A stretch of 64,000 nt of DNA, taken from the NCBI GenBank assembly GCA_051294375.1, contig CM119267.1:13215081-13279080 (forward strand). The letters run 5' to 3'. This DNA is from Paraspadella gotoi. Taxonomy: Eukaryota > Chaetognatha. Position numbers and translations under genes: made by a program. The notes under the pieces are model-generated. The model worked only from the letters and a program-made list of their open reading frames with translations, had not been told where the DNA came from and did no database searches. Shown here one piece after another: positions 43,229-55,391 of the stretch; position 1 is the stretch's first letter; each line of letters starts with the position of its first letter.

Positions 43229-45139
43229 TCAGGTTGTGTGTCGAAGCTGTTGCTTGTCGTCGAGTTGCTGCAGCATATGTGCTAATCCTGCAGCATACGA
43301 TGGACGAGTTGGATTGACGTCGATCGTTGAAATTTGCTTTTCAGGCGTGGGTTTTGAGAAGATTTGAGGGGCGGAGAGGGGAGGGGGTGGAGTTCGCATC
43401 GTGTCGCCCGCGAGATCTTCTTGGTTGAGATCTGGTTCAGATTCGGAATCGTTATGTTCAATATTCGTTTCTTTATCTTGATTTTCCCGTTTGTTTATTT
43501 TATTGTTTACGTTTTGACCCGGTTTGTTTATTTTTTGTTTAATGGAGGAAAATCAAGGGGAGAGAAGTAGTTTGGGGTCGGGGGTGGAGCGGGGAGGTGG
43601 GGGAGAAGTTGACGAGTTCTCCCCGCTCGAGAGCGAAGGATTCGCGTTGATGGAGTCGGGAATCGCTACGAATTCCGGGCAACGGCCCGGAGGAGGAGGA
43701 GAGGGAGGCGGAGACGGCGTCCTGGAGGGCTGGCGGCGCCGTCGGCGCCGTTATCGGCGTCGTCAGCTTTGTATGCTGGTTTAAGGCGGGAAATGGATAC
43801 ACTTTCGTTGCCTCGTCCGGGAATCTCGATTCTAAAAGTCAATTGATCGCGGCTGATGACGCGATAAGGTCCAAGTAAAGGCGCCGAGACGGACGGGGCA
43901 CGCCTCCTCGACGAACGTAGACGTGAGAGGCGTGGCGTAGAGCGTCAGGTAGATGTATACGAGGTTGACGATGAGTAGCAGTCGGCACTGGCTGAAGTCG
44001 AGCGACCTCGAGACGTAGGTTGGCGAGTGTGCGACGCCGCTGGCTTCGCTCGTCAGCGTCACTTCCGGTTTGAGCTGAAATTAAGTCGCCGGGGACTGCG
44101 ATTGGTTCTCCGTAGACAAGCTCGGATGGAGAAGCTCGGCCGGAGAAGCGCCGACGTCGGGTTTAAGAGTCGTACGAATGGCGACAAGGGCGCACGGAAG
44201 GCGCCAATACCAATCGCCTTGAGTATCGGCGCCGAGAGCGACGAGAGTTCCTTTAAACGTCGATGAAATCTTTCGACGAGTCCATTCGATTGAGGATGGT
44301 ATGCCGTAGTTAGATTGTGTGCGATTCCCCATGACGATAATAGTTGTTTCCAAGTTGAGGACAGAAATTGGGTCCCCGCGGTCGGTTGTTACTGTCGCCG
44401 GGATGCCGAAGGAGCTTATCCATCCGTGGACGAAAGCGTCGGCGACAGTTTTAGCGGCGATAACCTTCATTGGAACTGCGATAGGCCATCTGGTGAATCG
44501 ATCTACGGCGGTGAGGATGTAATTATATCCGTTTGAAATTGGGAGAGTCATGATGTCGACATGTAGATGATTAAAGCGGCGCTCGGGAGTTCAAAAGTGC
44601 CGATATCCGGCACCGTATTACGCGTGACCTTCGAGCGCTGGCAGTCGTGACATTCGCGGGCCCATTTCGACACGTCGGCGCGCATTGAGGGCCAGACGAA
44701 TTGCTCGCTGACCGCTTGTCGAGTCCTCTCGACGCCGGGATGTCCAAGGTTATGGATGGTGTTAAAAACACGTTGGCGCCAAGAGAAAGGACGAACGGGC
44801 GAGGAGGTCCATTGCTTATGTCGACGACTATTGAAGTTTCGCCGATGGGATTCGGCAGAATCGGAGGCCCGAGTTTGAATCGCTGGAGATGCGTCGATAC
44901 TCTGCGTCCAGAGGTGGTCGACGGCCATCTTCTCGAGGTCGATGCCATGTTGAAGAATCGACGAGACCAGCTGGTTGAAGCTATGCTGCTTTTCCTCGGG
45001 AATCTCCTTGTCGATTGACGATACGATTGGGATGGTTTTGGGATTGGGAGCAGAGAGAGAAGGGAAGAGAGATTGGGGAGTAGGGGAAGGGGAAGGGAAG
45101 GGGAGAAGGAGGAGGGTTTGGATCAGCTTCTTTGTGACG
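43229..45139 (-). pseudogene. Ty3/gypsy-type integrase remnant, copy 1
   Basis: This is the 3' part of a retrotransposon pol gene. Read from high to low coordinates it has a zinc-binding HHCC domain (H-x3-H near 44735; CHDC near 44645), a catalytic core with HVDIM-type first Asp and TDRG second Asp (near 44380), the DDE Glu in a different frame, and a C-terminal GPY/F-type region followed by a Pro/Ser-rich tail. Integrase normally inserts the element's cDNA. Several one-base indels, mostly in G/C homopolymers, break it into at least three frames. Protease, RT and RNase H are absent upstream, where module P begins instead. Codons are notably more G+C-rich than the surroundings. Confidence 0.75.
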
Positions 45140-45500
45140 TCGTCGTCACGTTTTTTTCTTATATAGTTTTGACTGGGGCTTATATTTTTTTTTAAATAAA
45201 AATTACTACGAATTACGATGGATTTTATAAAAGTATGCGATCATAGTAAGTTAAAAATTTAGATATGGCTTCTCATCATTAGGATCTTTGCAATTGTTAT
45301 GTTTCATATGGATTCAAATATTTTGAGTTTGAATTTCTTTTTCATAAGGATTTACTGCTATATGCAAATTATAATATAATATTCTATATACTAATTTGCA
45401 TATTATAGTGAGTAATTATAAAATAATATTCTATATACTAATTTGCATATTATAAAGAGTAATTTGCATATTGCAGTATATCATAATGAGAAAAAAATTC
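45125..45500 (-). promoter_or_regulatory. Module P, inverted, upstream of integrase copy 1
   Basis: On the minus strand: four POU-type octamers in either orientation (45362-45369, 45394-45401, 45441-45448, 45462-45469), the conserved AATTTTTAACTTACTATG block, TATATAA (45159-45165), then GTGACGACGACGTCAC. The integrase-remnant frame opens directly after. Promoter function is inferred. Confidence 0.4.
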
Positions 45501-45589
45501 AAACAAAAAATACGAAACATGATAATTGCAAAGATCTTAAAGATGAGAAGCTATATCTAGATTTAATACAAATAAAAATACACACTTTT

Positions 45590-45840
45590 TTTGTCTTTCT
45601 TTTTATTTCTTTATTTCTTTCTCCTTTTCTTCTTCTTCCTCATATATCTTCAACATATCGACCTTTTCTTCGTCTCTCTTTCTTTCTCTTTCTCTCTCTT
45701 TCTTTCTCTCTCTCTCTCACTCATATACGCATTTGTTGTTTTATTGACGATGATCATCACTCATCGCGTCAATGAATGACTATCATCGCATCATTCATTT
45801 GGTTATCATCGCATCAATTTTGGTTATCATCCGCATCATC
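45590..45840 (-). repeat. TC tract and GATGCGATGATA tail of SINE-A repeat
   Basis: A pyrimidine-rich tract (45590-45720) is followed by inverted GATGCGATGATAACCAAAT units (45760-45838). It continues directly into SINE-A. Confidence 0.65.
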
Positions 45841-45963
45841 GGCTTACGGCCGTCCTCACGCTTCCCGCAGGTTGGGATTGAACCCGGTACCGAGTGGTCA
45901 TGGGCTGAGGGCTTTACTCAATGAGCCACCGGGCGAGGTGAACCTAGGCAATGCCCGACTACA
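45841..45963 (-). repeat. SINE-A copy, minus strand
   Basis: On the minus strand: GTAGTCGGGCATTGCC, box A-like TGGCTCATTGAG, box B GGTTCAATCCC, then a short 3' part ending GACGGCCGTAAGCC that runs into the GATGCGATGATA tail. Confidence 0.75.
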
Positions 45964-46012
45964 AATATATTGCTCAAATAAAAATAATATGAGTTTTCCT
46001 CACAAAATGATG

Positions 46013-47160
46013 TTAAACACCAATACTCATACCGCATATACGATGACTCTCAAGCAAGAGTGGAGGATGTAATTGAACATCTGAGGTATCGGAAAAACTT
46101 TCCAGAACAAAGAATACAGTGAACTTTTTAGTGGAATCTTCATCTATCAAAAGTTGATGATAGAATCCGGCTGAGAAATCTAATACACCACTGGCAATTT
46201 TCCTCCTGAACTCTTCCATTTCTGGTAGTGGGAAGTGATGAGGCATTAGAGCTTGATTCATTTTCTGTAATCAACCACCATTCGGCTCTTGGTGACCTCT
46301 CTCGTCTCTGTAGCAACATATCTGGTCTCAGAAAAATATGTTTGACAACCAACTATCATTTGAATTATTACCTTGTTTGCGAAGCTTGTCAATATGCAGC
46401 ATGATATAGGGAATCTTTGCGTCAGAATGTTTTCTCACTTTATCCTTCATGGGAATGTCCGTTGAAGATTTGAGATTGATTGATTCATTCTCACTCCAGT
46501 GAAAGTTTCAGGTTTCTCCACATTTTAAAAGACATTTACAAAAGTCCCAGACCAAAGATCTGACTTTCCTGATCACTGTCATTACTGCATCAGAAATGCT
46601 TCTCTGTCCTCCAACTAGTACAAGTTGCCCCTTTTTATCTCTCCTTTACAACATCAACAAGAAATGATCTTTCACAAGAATTGCCTTGCTTGATAGATCA
46701 AAATAAACTGCGCGAAAGTGAATGTCAGTTAGCATGTCGATGACAAATTGTTTTGCTCTCCAATACATAGAAGAAAATAGAACAGCTTTACTTTCTCATT
46801 GAGAGGTTACCGCTTGAAGCTCAACCAACTCCTCCCCAGAGACTATGTGAAATACAGCAGACTGAATCCAATGACTCTTTTTCTTCATGTTGAATAACCT
46901 CACCCAAAATCTTTCAGAACAAATTCTTATTTTGTTTCATTGATAACTCGAATTCTGTAAGTCTTTTGACTTTCCACAAAACTGATACCCGAACTCATCA
47001 GCTTGTTAGTGGCTCATCATAGAATGACAAAAATGAATGCTTTCCCTATTAGTTCCCGGTCTTGTAAGCTTCCACCAAATGTATGCTTCTTGGATGATTT
47101 GTCGTTTCTTACTACAACGCATGTGTTGAAGGCCTGAATCTCCAGCAATTGACGATGTTG
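46013..47160 (-). pseudogene. Gypsy-type reverse transcriptase remnant, copy 1
   Basis: Minus-strand translation shows RT fingers/palm-type motifs: RMVVDYRKMNQ, PHHFPLPEMEEF and DFSAGFYHQLLIDED (the DLxxGYHQ region). These are split over two frames, and the FxDD-containing catalytic part is missing. Upstream sequence (46480-47160) is more decayed but has DKVRKHSDAKIPY..HIDKLRKQG, like the segment before RT in gypsy pol. It is not contiguous with the integrase remnant, because SINE-A and module P lie between them, so it may come from a different element. Confidence 0.65.
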
Positions 47161-47201
47161 CTGAATAGATCACATAAGTTGAACTTATGGGAGTAGAGTT
47201 T

Positions 47202-47339
47202 GTAGTCGGGCATTGCCTAGGCTCACCCTGCCTATAAGCATGACACTTTCAGTTGTTACCGGTGGCTCATTGAGTAAAGCCATCAGCTCGATGACCACTA
47301 AGGTACCGGGTTCAATCCACAAATCCACACACGAGGGTA
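47202..47339 (+). repeat. SINE-A copy, cut by gap
   Basis: Starts GTAGTCGGGCATTGCC and includes GGTGGCTCATTGAG and GGTTCAATCC before the N run. Confidence 0.7.
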
Positions 47340-47364
47340 NNNNNNNNNNNNNNNNNNNNNNNNN
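47340..47364. other. Assembly gap (25 N)
   Basis: Joins a SINE-A to an unrelated SINE-C head fragment (47365-47439). The neighbouring unit does not support this order. Confidence 0.99.
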
Positions 47365-47439
47365 CCATCCCATTCCGCGTCGAAGTCTTAGCTTTTAACC
47401 GCTTTGCCATCTCGTTATTTAAATAAAAAAAGCTTAAAA

Positions 47440-47449
47440 NNNNNNNNNN
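47440..47449. other. Assembly gap (10 N)
   Basis: The flanks repeat the same TAGCTTTTAACCGCTT sequence on both sides, so the same locus appears twice. Confidence 0.99.
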
Positions 47450-47675
47450 TAGCTTTTAACCGCTTGGCCATCTCGTTATTTAAAAAACCCTAATATAAAT
47501 ATTGTTTTTTTTCTCTTTTTTATGCCAACCAAAAACTTTATTCTCTTTTTGAAACGATTTCATTTTTCATTCTCTCATCATTAGCCATTTATTAATATTG
47601 ATACAATAGGCGACGATGTATAAAAATAGTTTCAATTGTTTCACAATAAACAACAGGTTAAAAACACTTAATAAA
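47450..47675 (+). repeat. Block F fragment
   Basis: Matches 41487-41725, starting inside the SINE-C head and continuing through GATACAATAGGCGACGATG. It joins block A abruptly at 47676. Confidence 0.75.
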
Positions 47676-47774
47676 TTTGGGATTTTTGATAGAGAAAAAA
47701 AAATAAATGGCATAATAAAATTTTTAGAAGGCAAAAAATAATAGAATTTTTTCAAAAAACGAACGGTCGTACAT

Positions 47775-47810
<36 letters not shown>

Positions 47811-48012
47811 TGAAAAAGAAAGTGACTAAAAATTTTTTTTTTTGTAAAAAAAAAAAGAGAGAGAGAGAGAGAGATAGAGAGAGCCGGAACTCGTTTTTAC
47901 TCGTCGCGACAGTGACGGAGGTAAAAAAAAGAGTGACTAAAAATTATTTTTGTACAGAAAAAAAAGAGATAGAAAGAGAGGAAAGAGAGAGAGAGACAGA
48001 TAGAGAAGAAAG

Positions 48013-48048
<36 letters not shown>

Positions 48049-48131
48049 AAAGTGTTTACTCGTTTACCAAGTGAATAAACTTTTTTTTTGTAAAAAAAAA
48101 AGAGAGAGAGAGTGAGAGAGACGAGAGAGAG

Positions 48132-48163
<32 letters not shown>

Positions 48164-49118
48164 AAGTTTTCCCTAACGATACGCAATAGTTAGGATCACT
48201 TTTGTTTATATCGCGTGATCTCGGTCAAGTTGATTTTTTTTTATACACGTAACGCGTTATTAGGTCATGTTCCTGACATGTTTACACATGTGCGGCCAGC
48301 AACGGACACGAAATCCAGGTGAAGTTAGTTATTCTTCACATTTCTCAAAAAAATCCACGAAAATCTCAGATTAAATTGGGATTTTGTATGAGAAAGAAGC
48401 GCGAATAAATGGCGATAATAAAAGTTTTTAGAAGGAAAGAAATAATAAGATTTTCAAAAACGGTGGTAAAACAAAGTGAATATTTTTTTTTTGTAAAAAA
48501 AAACAGAGAAGAGAAGAGAAGAGAGAGAGAGAGAGGAGAGAGAGAGAACCGAGACGGAGGAGACGGAGGGAGAGAGAGAAGAGAGCCTGAACTCGTTTTT
48601 TTTAAACGATTCAGAAAACGGCATCGCCTGATCAAAATATATTGTTTTTAGAAAGAAAAAATAATCAGAATTTTCAAAAAACGAACGATCACAAACGCAA
48701 GAGATCGCACACAATAGAGAGACAGAGAGAACTGAACTCAGTTTTTAAACGATTCAGAAAAGGCAGCGCCTAAAAAAAAAAATATATATAATATAAAAAA
48801 TAAATAAAAGAAAGCAAAAAATGTTACAATGGTTTACAATTGGAAACTTTTTCCAATTTTTTCCAATCGCAGCTTGTAAAAGATTTTATTTTATTTGTAT
48901 TAAAATTAAGATATAGCTCTCATATAAAAAAAATCCTTGAGTCCATTTTTATTAGAAATTTAAAAAAAAAATTTTTGAATTTCATCTTCAATATTATATC
49001 AATAGCATATGTAAAATTACTTAAGCATTTCTATATAATAATTTGGATATTATAATGAAGTACTATAGATCTTATTTGCATATTGCAGTAAATCATAATG
49101 AAGTGGAAATTCAAACAA
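47676..49118 (+). repeat. Block A and part of P, copy 3
   Basis: Appears identical to 35787-37229. Beyond 49118 it follows the copy 1 version rather than copy 2. Confidence 0.8.
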
Positions 49119-49350
49119 AAAAATACTTAATCCAAATGTAATATGAAATATCACAGCTATTTCAAGATGAAAAGCCATATCTAAATTTTTTTAACTTACT
49201 ATGATCGCACACTTTTGTAAATTTTATCATAATTTCATAATAATTTTTATTTTAAAAAAAACGAAGTCAAGCCAAACCTATAAAAGCGTAGTAGTTTTTT
49301 ATAATTGAACAGCGTGACCACGACGACGACGACGACGACGTCACAAAGAA
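49072..49350 (+). promoter_or_regulatory. Module P, copy 3
   Basis: ATTTGCATATTGCAG, the ACTTACTATG block, TATAAAA (49279-49285) and the (GAC)n-GACGTCAC run are all present. Confidence 0.4.
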
Positions 49351-49365
49351 GCAACCCTAACAATT

Positions 49366-49655
49366 ATAGAGCCTGACCCGGCTTCGCCGGTCTAAGGCTC
49401 GATAAAAATGTTTGCCTGAATTTATCGCGTGCTTAGGATGGAACCATACTTTCGGAATGAATGGATTTATTATATTTTCGAATATTATAGAAGGATGTAT
49501 ACTGTATTATATATAGCAGGTATTCTGGGAGTGAATAAACGAGACTGTGAGAGAGTCTTGATTGAAAGCTTGCAGGGACCTGCTAGGTCATTATCTTGTA
49601 AGAGTGATGGGGCCTTAAACCAAAGCCTGTCCAAAGTCAGGGACAAGCTTATTTA
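49366..49655 (+). other. Block B, copy 3 (paired hairpins)
   Basis: GAGCCT/AGGCTC (49369-49374, 49395-49400) and CGATAAA/TTTATCG (49400-49406, 49421-49427) are conserved, as is the closing AGCCTGTCC/GGGACAAGCT stem. Confidence 0.55.
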
Positions 49656-49834
49656 ATAAATGAATGGATGATTTTTATATTGGTTGTACCAATTTCATAG
49701 TATTTTATAGTATTGTATTTTATAGTTTGTTATATATATATATATACATATATATTATATATTACATATATATATTGTATAGTTTATATTAAATAATTAT
49801 TAAACGAGATTGACTTTTAAAAATGGGGACAAGC

Positions 49835-50440
49835 GCAGAGCTTTTTCAATTTTTAAAAATTCTACTTTTAGAGAGAGAGCGAGGGGATAAATAGATAAAA
49901 AACGACGACGACATATAAACAATATAAAGGAGCTGCGCTATATACTGGAGATCTCGAATTGGATAACAACCGCTACAAACGCCAGAGACGCGCGCGAGTT
50001 GAGCCGTCCTGTAAAAATACTCGTACAAATGTAAAGATAAAAGAGAACTGGCGGCGAATGTCGTGAAAAGGCAGACGACACGAGAGGACGAGAGAGAGAG
50101 ACCACGACGAGCAGAGAAGAGAAGAGAGAGAGAGAGTAAGAGAAGGAGAGAGAGAGAGAGAGGCTTCAGCTCGTTCTGCCCAGGTCTCGCAATTCTAAGA
50201 AACGGTTTCCAACATGGAAATGAAGAGGAAGCGCGAAACGAGATGGAGAGAGAGAGATGGAATTTTTTTTCTAAAGAGAGACTGACGAGAGAGAGGAGAG
50301 AGAGGAGGACAACTTGAGGTAGGCGAAGTAGGTGGAGGAGGAGGAGAACTAAGAGGAGGAGAGGATGATGAGAGGCGGGGAAACGAAATGGGTCAACCGA
50401 GGGAAAGGAAAAGGAAATAATAATAAATATTGATAGTTCT
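49835..50440 (+). repeat. Block C, copy 3, with many small indels
   Basis: Same landmarks as the other C copies, but with dozens of one-base insertions and substitutions (for example around ACCGATAAAGAC). It looks like a locally low-quality consensus. Confidence 0.7.
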
Positions 50441-50892
50441 ATTCTTCTTCGTTACTCAAAGGTCTTTCTAACTTTTGTTATTTACTGATATTTTTTTAAA
50501 AATTCTGTTAATGCAAATATGCAAATGATATGCTTTCATACGAGAGCATTGCCTCAGCCTGCTGTTTTTAAACTTTCTTGGCTTAAGCCCGTCTGGTTAG
50601 ATTTTTGGTTCGGTTCAGCTTCCTTTTTTTTTTTATTAATACCAAAAACAGTATTGACAAATCAGAAACAGTATCAGTGTAAAAGTAAAAACTATCTAAT
50701 TAAATATTTCAACATAAACAAAGACACTAACGTTGTAAATGGAACGTTTAATATTATGAAACTAATTCATAATAAACTATAAATATAACGTTCAAGACGT
50801 TCAATTCAAATTTTAAACCAAAAATATGAAACAAAGACAAAAAAAAATATAAAGCATAAACGAAGAAAACGTTAATAAAACGTTTATGGTGG

Positions 50893-51115
50893 ACTAAAAT
50901 CACCAACCTTTCATCAGCGGCCATTGGTGCCGGAGGAAAATCATTCGCCTCCCAACCCAAAGTGCGGGGTTCTAGCCCGGTGGCCGCCTAGCAGTTAAGA
51001 GAGACGGGGCGCTTAACCCGCCAGAACTCAGTGTTACAGCCTGATCCGAAGATCAGGGACAGCTTATATTGAACGGTTCTGTCACTAACACAACAATTAT
51101 CACTGTCTCTTCACG
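50893..51115 (+). repeat. Block D (SINE-B), copy 4
   Basis: Intact GGTTCTAGCCC and CCTGATCCGAAGATCAGG; one base is lost in the first hairpin. Confidence 0.6.
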
Positions 51116-51239
51116 TTCAAAGATAATGCGTAAAAACTAAAACAAAAAATATGAAAACATTAACAAAAACAAAAAATATAAAGCATAAATGAAAACATGA
51201 GAGCAAAAACAAATAAAATAAAACATTATAAAAGTGTTT

Positions 51240-52690
51240 AATATTCAAGGTTTTATTTTATAAAAAATCATAAGTATTTAATGTACAGTGTATAACTTAT
51301 ACCTAAAATGTATAATTATAAGGTGTTAAAGTAAAGGGCAGAAGGACCACAATGCTATTAATAGAAATAAACAAACTATAATCAATATATATATATATAT
51401 AAGGCGGATCTCTGACGTATAATTTTTCTTCAAAATATTTTACCTCCCGATTTTTCTTTGCCCTCTGTACTTTTCTTTATTTCACAAGAGCAATTGATTA
51501 TAAATATTCGGGATCAATTTTTTCAATTTATCAAAAAATAGCCAATCGCGATCTGTGATTGGTCAATATCGGTCACGTGACCTTAAAATTTTTGTATTTT
51601 AAAGGTTTTTTAAGTGAAAAAAATTTATTTGGAATGAATTTTCACACAAAATTGACAAGATTTTAAACATATCAACGAGAGTAAAACAGTTAGAATAAAA
51701 AAAGTGACTGAACAAAGCAAAGAAGTCAATTCATCAACAAGGCTCCAAGACTCCAAGTTGTCAAAATACTAATTTGATAAATGTCTATGAATGAGTTTTC
51801 ATATACTTCATTGTAATTCCATATATTATTATAATAATGTCAACTGGAGTTTAGCCCAACAATGGCCAGCGCCGCAACTTTCATTGTTTTAATTTTGCTT
51901 CCCAAATCAGATTCAGACTCTTTATTGATGTAGGAAAACAAAACTTGAAAAACTTGACAAAGCCAATTTCTATCCTTGGAAAAAGAAATTAAATTAGCCA
52001 AAAACGTTGAATGAAAAATATCTTATTTTGACCTTCATTTGATTCAACTGCAAATGAAAAACCCGAAAATACCCCTGTTACATCTTTCTCTCTCTCTCTC
52101 ACTCATGACATAGATCCACTAGGAGTCCAGTAAAATTGATTTTGTATCAGGCATAAACTATCTTTCTCTCTATATTTTAAAAACATCTGGTGAAATGATA
52201 GGACATATAAGGAATAATAACAGGGTCTCACAAGTTAATTACAATTAAAAAAAAAGATGCAAAGTTAATAACCAATATTGAACCTTATCTCCCATTCGAC
52301 TTATTAACTATACATGAAAAATTTTATGCATTGCCCTTCTTAATTTTTCATATCTCTCTCTTTTTCACTCAATTATGAGTTCACGCTAATATTTTTGTTT
52401 GTGGTATTTGATTCGCTCGTACTACATTTTACTATTTTTTATTATATTTCAACCTCAGTTTTACGGGATTTTATGGCCTTTATTGTAAAAAATTGAACCT
52501 GTCTGAATTTCGCAACCTTGTATTCATCAATCGCCTATCAATCGGCTAAATTTCTGAATCTAGCGCCGTTATAATTCCACGTTAAACTTAAAGGTTCTTT
52601 AATGCTCGATTGTGAAGCAAAAAAAATACTTCACAATCTATGAAATAATAATTTTTTTTTTTATTCAATTAATTTGGCCATTATAAATTT
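51240..52690 (+). repeat. Block E, copy 3, with a 165-bp insertion
   Basis: Collinear with the other E copies. GGTCACGTGACC is at 51571-51582. About 165 bp (51690-51860) is found only in this copy. Confidence 0.75.
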
Positions 52691-52901
52691 GGGATAGAGA
52701 AGAAGATAAAGAGGGAAAGAGTAAACAATTTTGAATTAAATTGATGTTTCTTAATCTCATTTGCATATTAAAATTTGCATATTGTAAAACATGCCTAATG
52801 TGTATAATAGTTATAATAAATTAGTTTCATATTTTCATTCTAGTTCATGACCTGTAACGAAATAACCTAGAGGTAAACCTTAACTCCTTACTCGATCCAC
52901 C

Positions 52902-53250
52902 TTAATGAACACCTTTCTCGGCGCGTATGATTTCACAGCCACTATCTTCAAGAATTTTATCAAAATACGAGTTTGGGAGCTGAGACATAGTTCCCTTACA
53001 GGCACCAAAAACCGAATCCAAGTTCCCTGCTTCCTTGAGCGGCGTTGACGTAATGGACCCTTTTCGTCTGACCATGATACGTAATTTCGAGGGAAAAGGT
53101 TTTGAGAATTCCGCGGTCCTAGCATCTCCCGTCAAAACATTGAAGGAGCCGCGATTGAAGTCACGCATTAATTGGATATCTGCCCGATGCGCCAGAAAGA
53201 TCGAGTTCAAACTTCCTGTTGAAGCAGAAGGTATTAGTTAACCTTTATGG
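52902..53250 (-). CDS. Unrecognised ORF, copy 2
   Basis: Copy of 40722-41070 with the same C-terminus (SYFDKILEDSGCEII...). Two compensating one-base indels change the middle (about 53005-53110). The acceptor-like CTTCAACAG is kept. The part shared by both copies is the better guide to the true protein. Family unknown. Confidence 0.35.
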
Positions 53251-53362
53251 AGACGGATTCGGTTTCAGTATACTTGCCTGTTTAACCTCTTATCAAACAG
53301 AAGGGAAACGAAGTTGCTTTTGGATTATAATAAAACCAGTTTTGGGTCGTCTATAAACAAAA

Positions 53363-53434
53363 GAGCTTAACAGTATAACGGTTAGGACATCGGACAGTCG
53401 CACGGTAGGTCGCTGGTTCGAATCCAGTGAGGTA
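53363..53434 (+). repeat. tRNA-like sequence, copy 2
   Basis: Identical in its core to 41184-41255, with the perfect box B GGTTCGAATCC. Confidence 0.45.
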
Positions 53435-53459
53435 AGAATTATTTACTATGTACAGTAGC

Positions 53460-53702
53460 ATCCGTCTAGAATTTCTGAGACGGCAAGCTCTGTAACAAAT
53501 GATACTTTGAAAGCGAGTTTTTGTCTTGTTATACAGTACTCATACGGGTAATCCCCCTTCGGTAAGCCATTGCTCTACGACCACTTTTGGGACATAGCAG
53601 TTTACTGTAATGTTTACTTTGAGTGGGATTCGAATCCTGCCATCCCATTCCGCGTCGAAGTCTTAGCTTTTAACCGCTTTGCCATCTCGTTATTTAAATA
53701 AA
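53460..53702 (-). repeat. SINE-C, head type 1, copy 2
   Basis: Matches 41281-41520 with few differences. Confidence 0.7.
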
Positions 53703-54034
53703 AAAAGCTTAAAAAACCCTAATATAAATTTTTTTTTTTTCTCTTTTTATGCCAACCAAAAACTTTATTCTCTTTTTGAAACGATTTCATTTTTTCATTC
53801 TCTCAATCATTAGCCTATTTATTAATATTGATACAATAGGCGACGATGTATAAAAACAGTTTCAGTTGTTTCACAATAAACAACAGGTTAAAAACACTTA
53901 ATAAAACACTTTAAAAGTGTCGGGAAGAAACTTTCGTGAAGATTCATCATCGCAGGATTCGCCCCTAACAAAAGCAACGTGAAAATGTTTGACATCGCGG
54001 CTTAACAACGAGAAAACTGCCTTTTCCTAAATTT

Positions 54035-54059
54035 NNNNNNNNNNNNNNNNNNNNNNNNN
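54035..54059. other. Assembly gap (25 N), probably zero length
   Basis: The flanks CCTAAATTT and CAAACATTAAA are contiguous in the other unit (near 41850). Confidence 0.95.
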
Positions 54060-54578
54060 CAAACATTAAAAATAAGCCAGATATTCGCTTTCTTCTTCGA
54101 CGTTCCGTCGCGAATCAGAAAACTTGAGACTCGGATGTCAAAATCTCTGCCGTCAGACGTTAAGCCGTCCTGCCCCTACGGCGATGCCCACACCTAAGCC
54201 ACTGCAAACGCCAATACAATGATGTTTCATATAACCTATTCAGAGAACGATTTCAAACACACATTTTTTTTCTGGCTGCACACTCTGCGCCATGCTAACT
54301 TTCATCATGTCTTACATAGGGATCGTTCATACCAAATTTCAATAAATTTGGTCTAGTAGTTTTCTCGGAACGAGAAAAAAGGGGTCCCTAATTTTATAAT
54401 GTGAAGCCTTCTGGATTTATCTCAAGTCTCGCCAAATTACGACTCCGAGACCAGCAAGATAACCAGAAGACGATTTGGCTGAACGCATGTTAACATTAAT
54501 GAATTTTTTGTTTCCTCAAAAAAATTAAAAGAGAACCTACAGCTTTATATAATTTAATCTGAACTAAATTTTTGAAAA

Positions 54579-54813
54579 TCATTTGGTCGAGTGCTTAGTG
54601 CGCCGGATTTCAACGTTCAAATCAAGGTTCAAATCTGGCTGAAGTTTTTTTTTACCATAAGTTCTTATGTCCCAAAATTGGTCGTAGAGCAATGGCTTAC
54701 CGAAGGGGGAGTAGCCATATGTGAACTCGATATCAAGACAAAAGCTCTCTTTCAAATTATCATTTGTACTCGAGTTACAGAGCTTACCGTCTCAGAAATT
54801 CTAGACGGATTCT
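54579..54813 (+). repeat. SINE-C, head type 2, copy 2
   Basis: Box A TGGTCGAGTGCTTAG, box B GGTTCAAATCT, and the shared body and tail. A short AAGACAAAAGCTC stretch kept here is missing in copy 1. Confidence 0.7.
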
Positions 54814-54940
54814 AAATGTATAATAATTATTAGGAGACTCGAAATAAAGAATATAACATTACTGTTAATTAGTAACTTAATTAAAATTGATTCGGATTAT
54901 TATAAAAGTAATTACAATTATTTAGGCGCCAGGAACAAAG

Positions 54941-54957
54941 GCTACACGCCCCCTAGA
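54941..54957 (-). other. Possible polypurine tract/LTR edge, copy 2
   Basis: Same CTAGGGGGCG-TGTAGCC junction on the minus strand as at 42783-42798, downstream of integrase copy 2. Confidence 0.25.
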
Positions 54958-55391
54958 TAAAATTGGGGGAAATATATTTCGTGTAATTTTGTCTAAGAAT
55001 AAAAATATGCCTTTGTTTACATTTTGTACAATTGTATAACGAGTAAAAGTAAAAATCGATAAGATTAAAATGAAAAGAAACTGTAACGGAAATTGAAAAA
55101 GAATTTGGGATCTGTGTTAATTCACAGATTCAGTCGAGTTAGTATTTATTACTAACAGATGATTGGAGTAGAGAACAGTAACGATTAATTAAACTTGGTG
55201 ATCGATTGGTGATAAAACAATTTTAGATTAATTGGTGATAATAGGATGATTAACGATTTTAATTAATTGGTGATAATAATTTAGAATTTGATGATTAGAG
55301 TAAAATTGAAATTTAAAATTTTGGTACAAGTGAAAGTTCGATCGAATAAAAGTTAGTGAAAGGAGAGATTGTTTTAAAATCACTGACCCGT

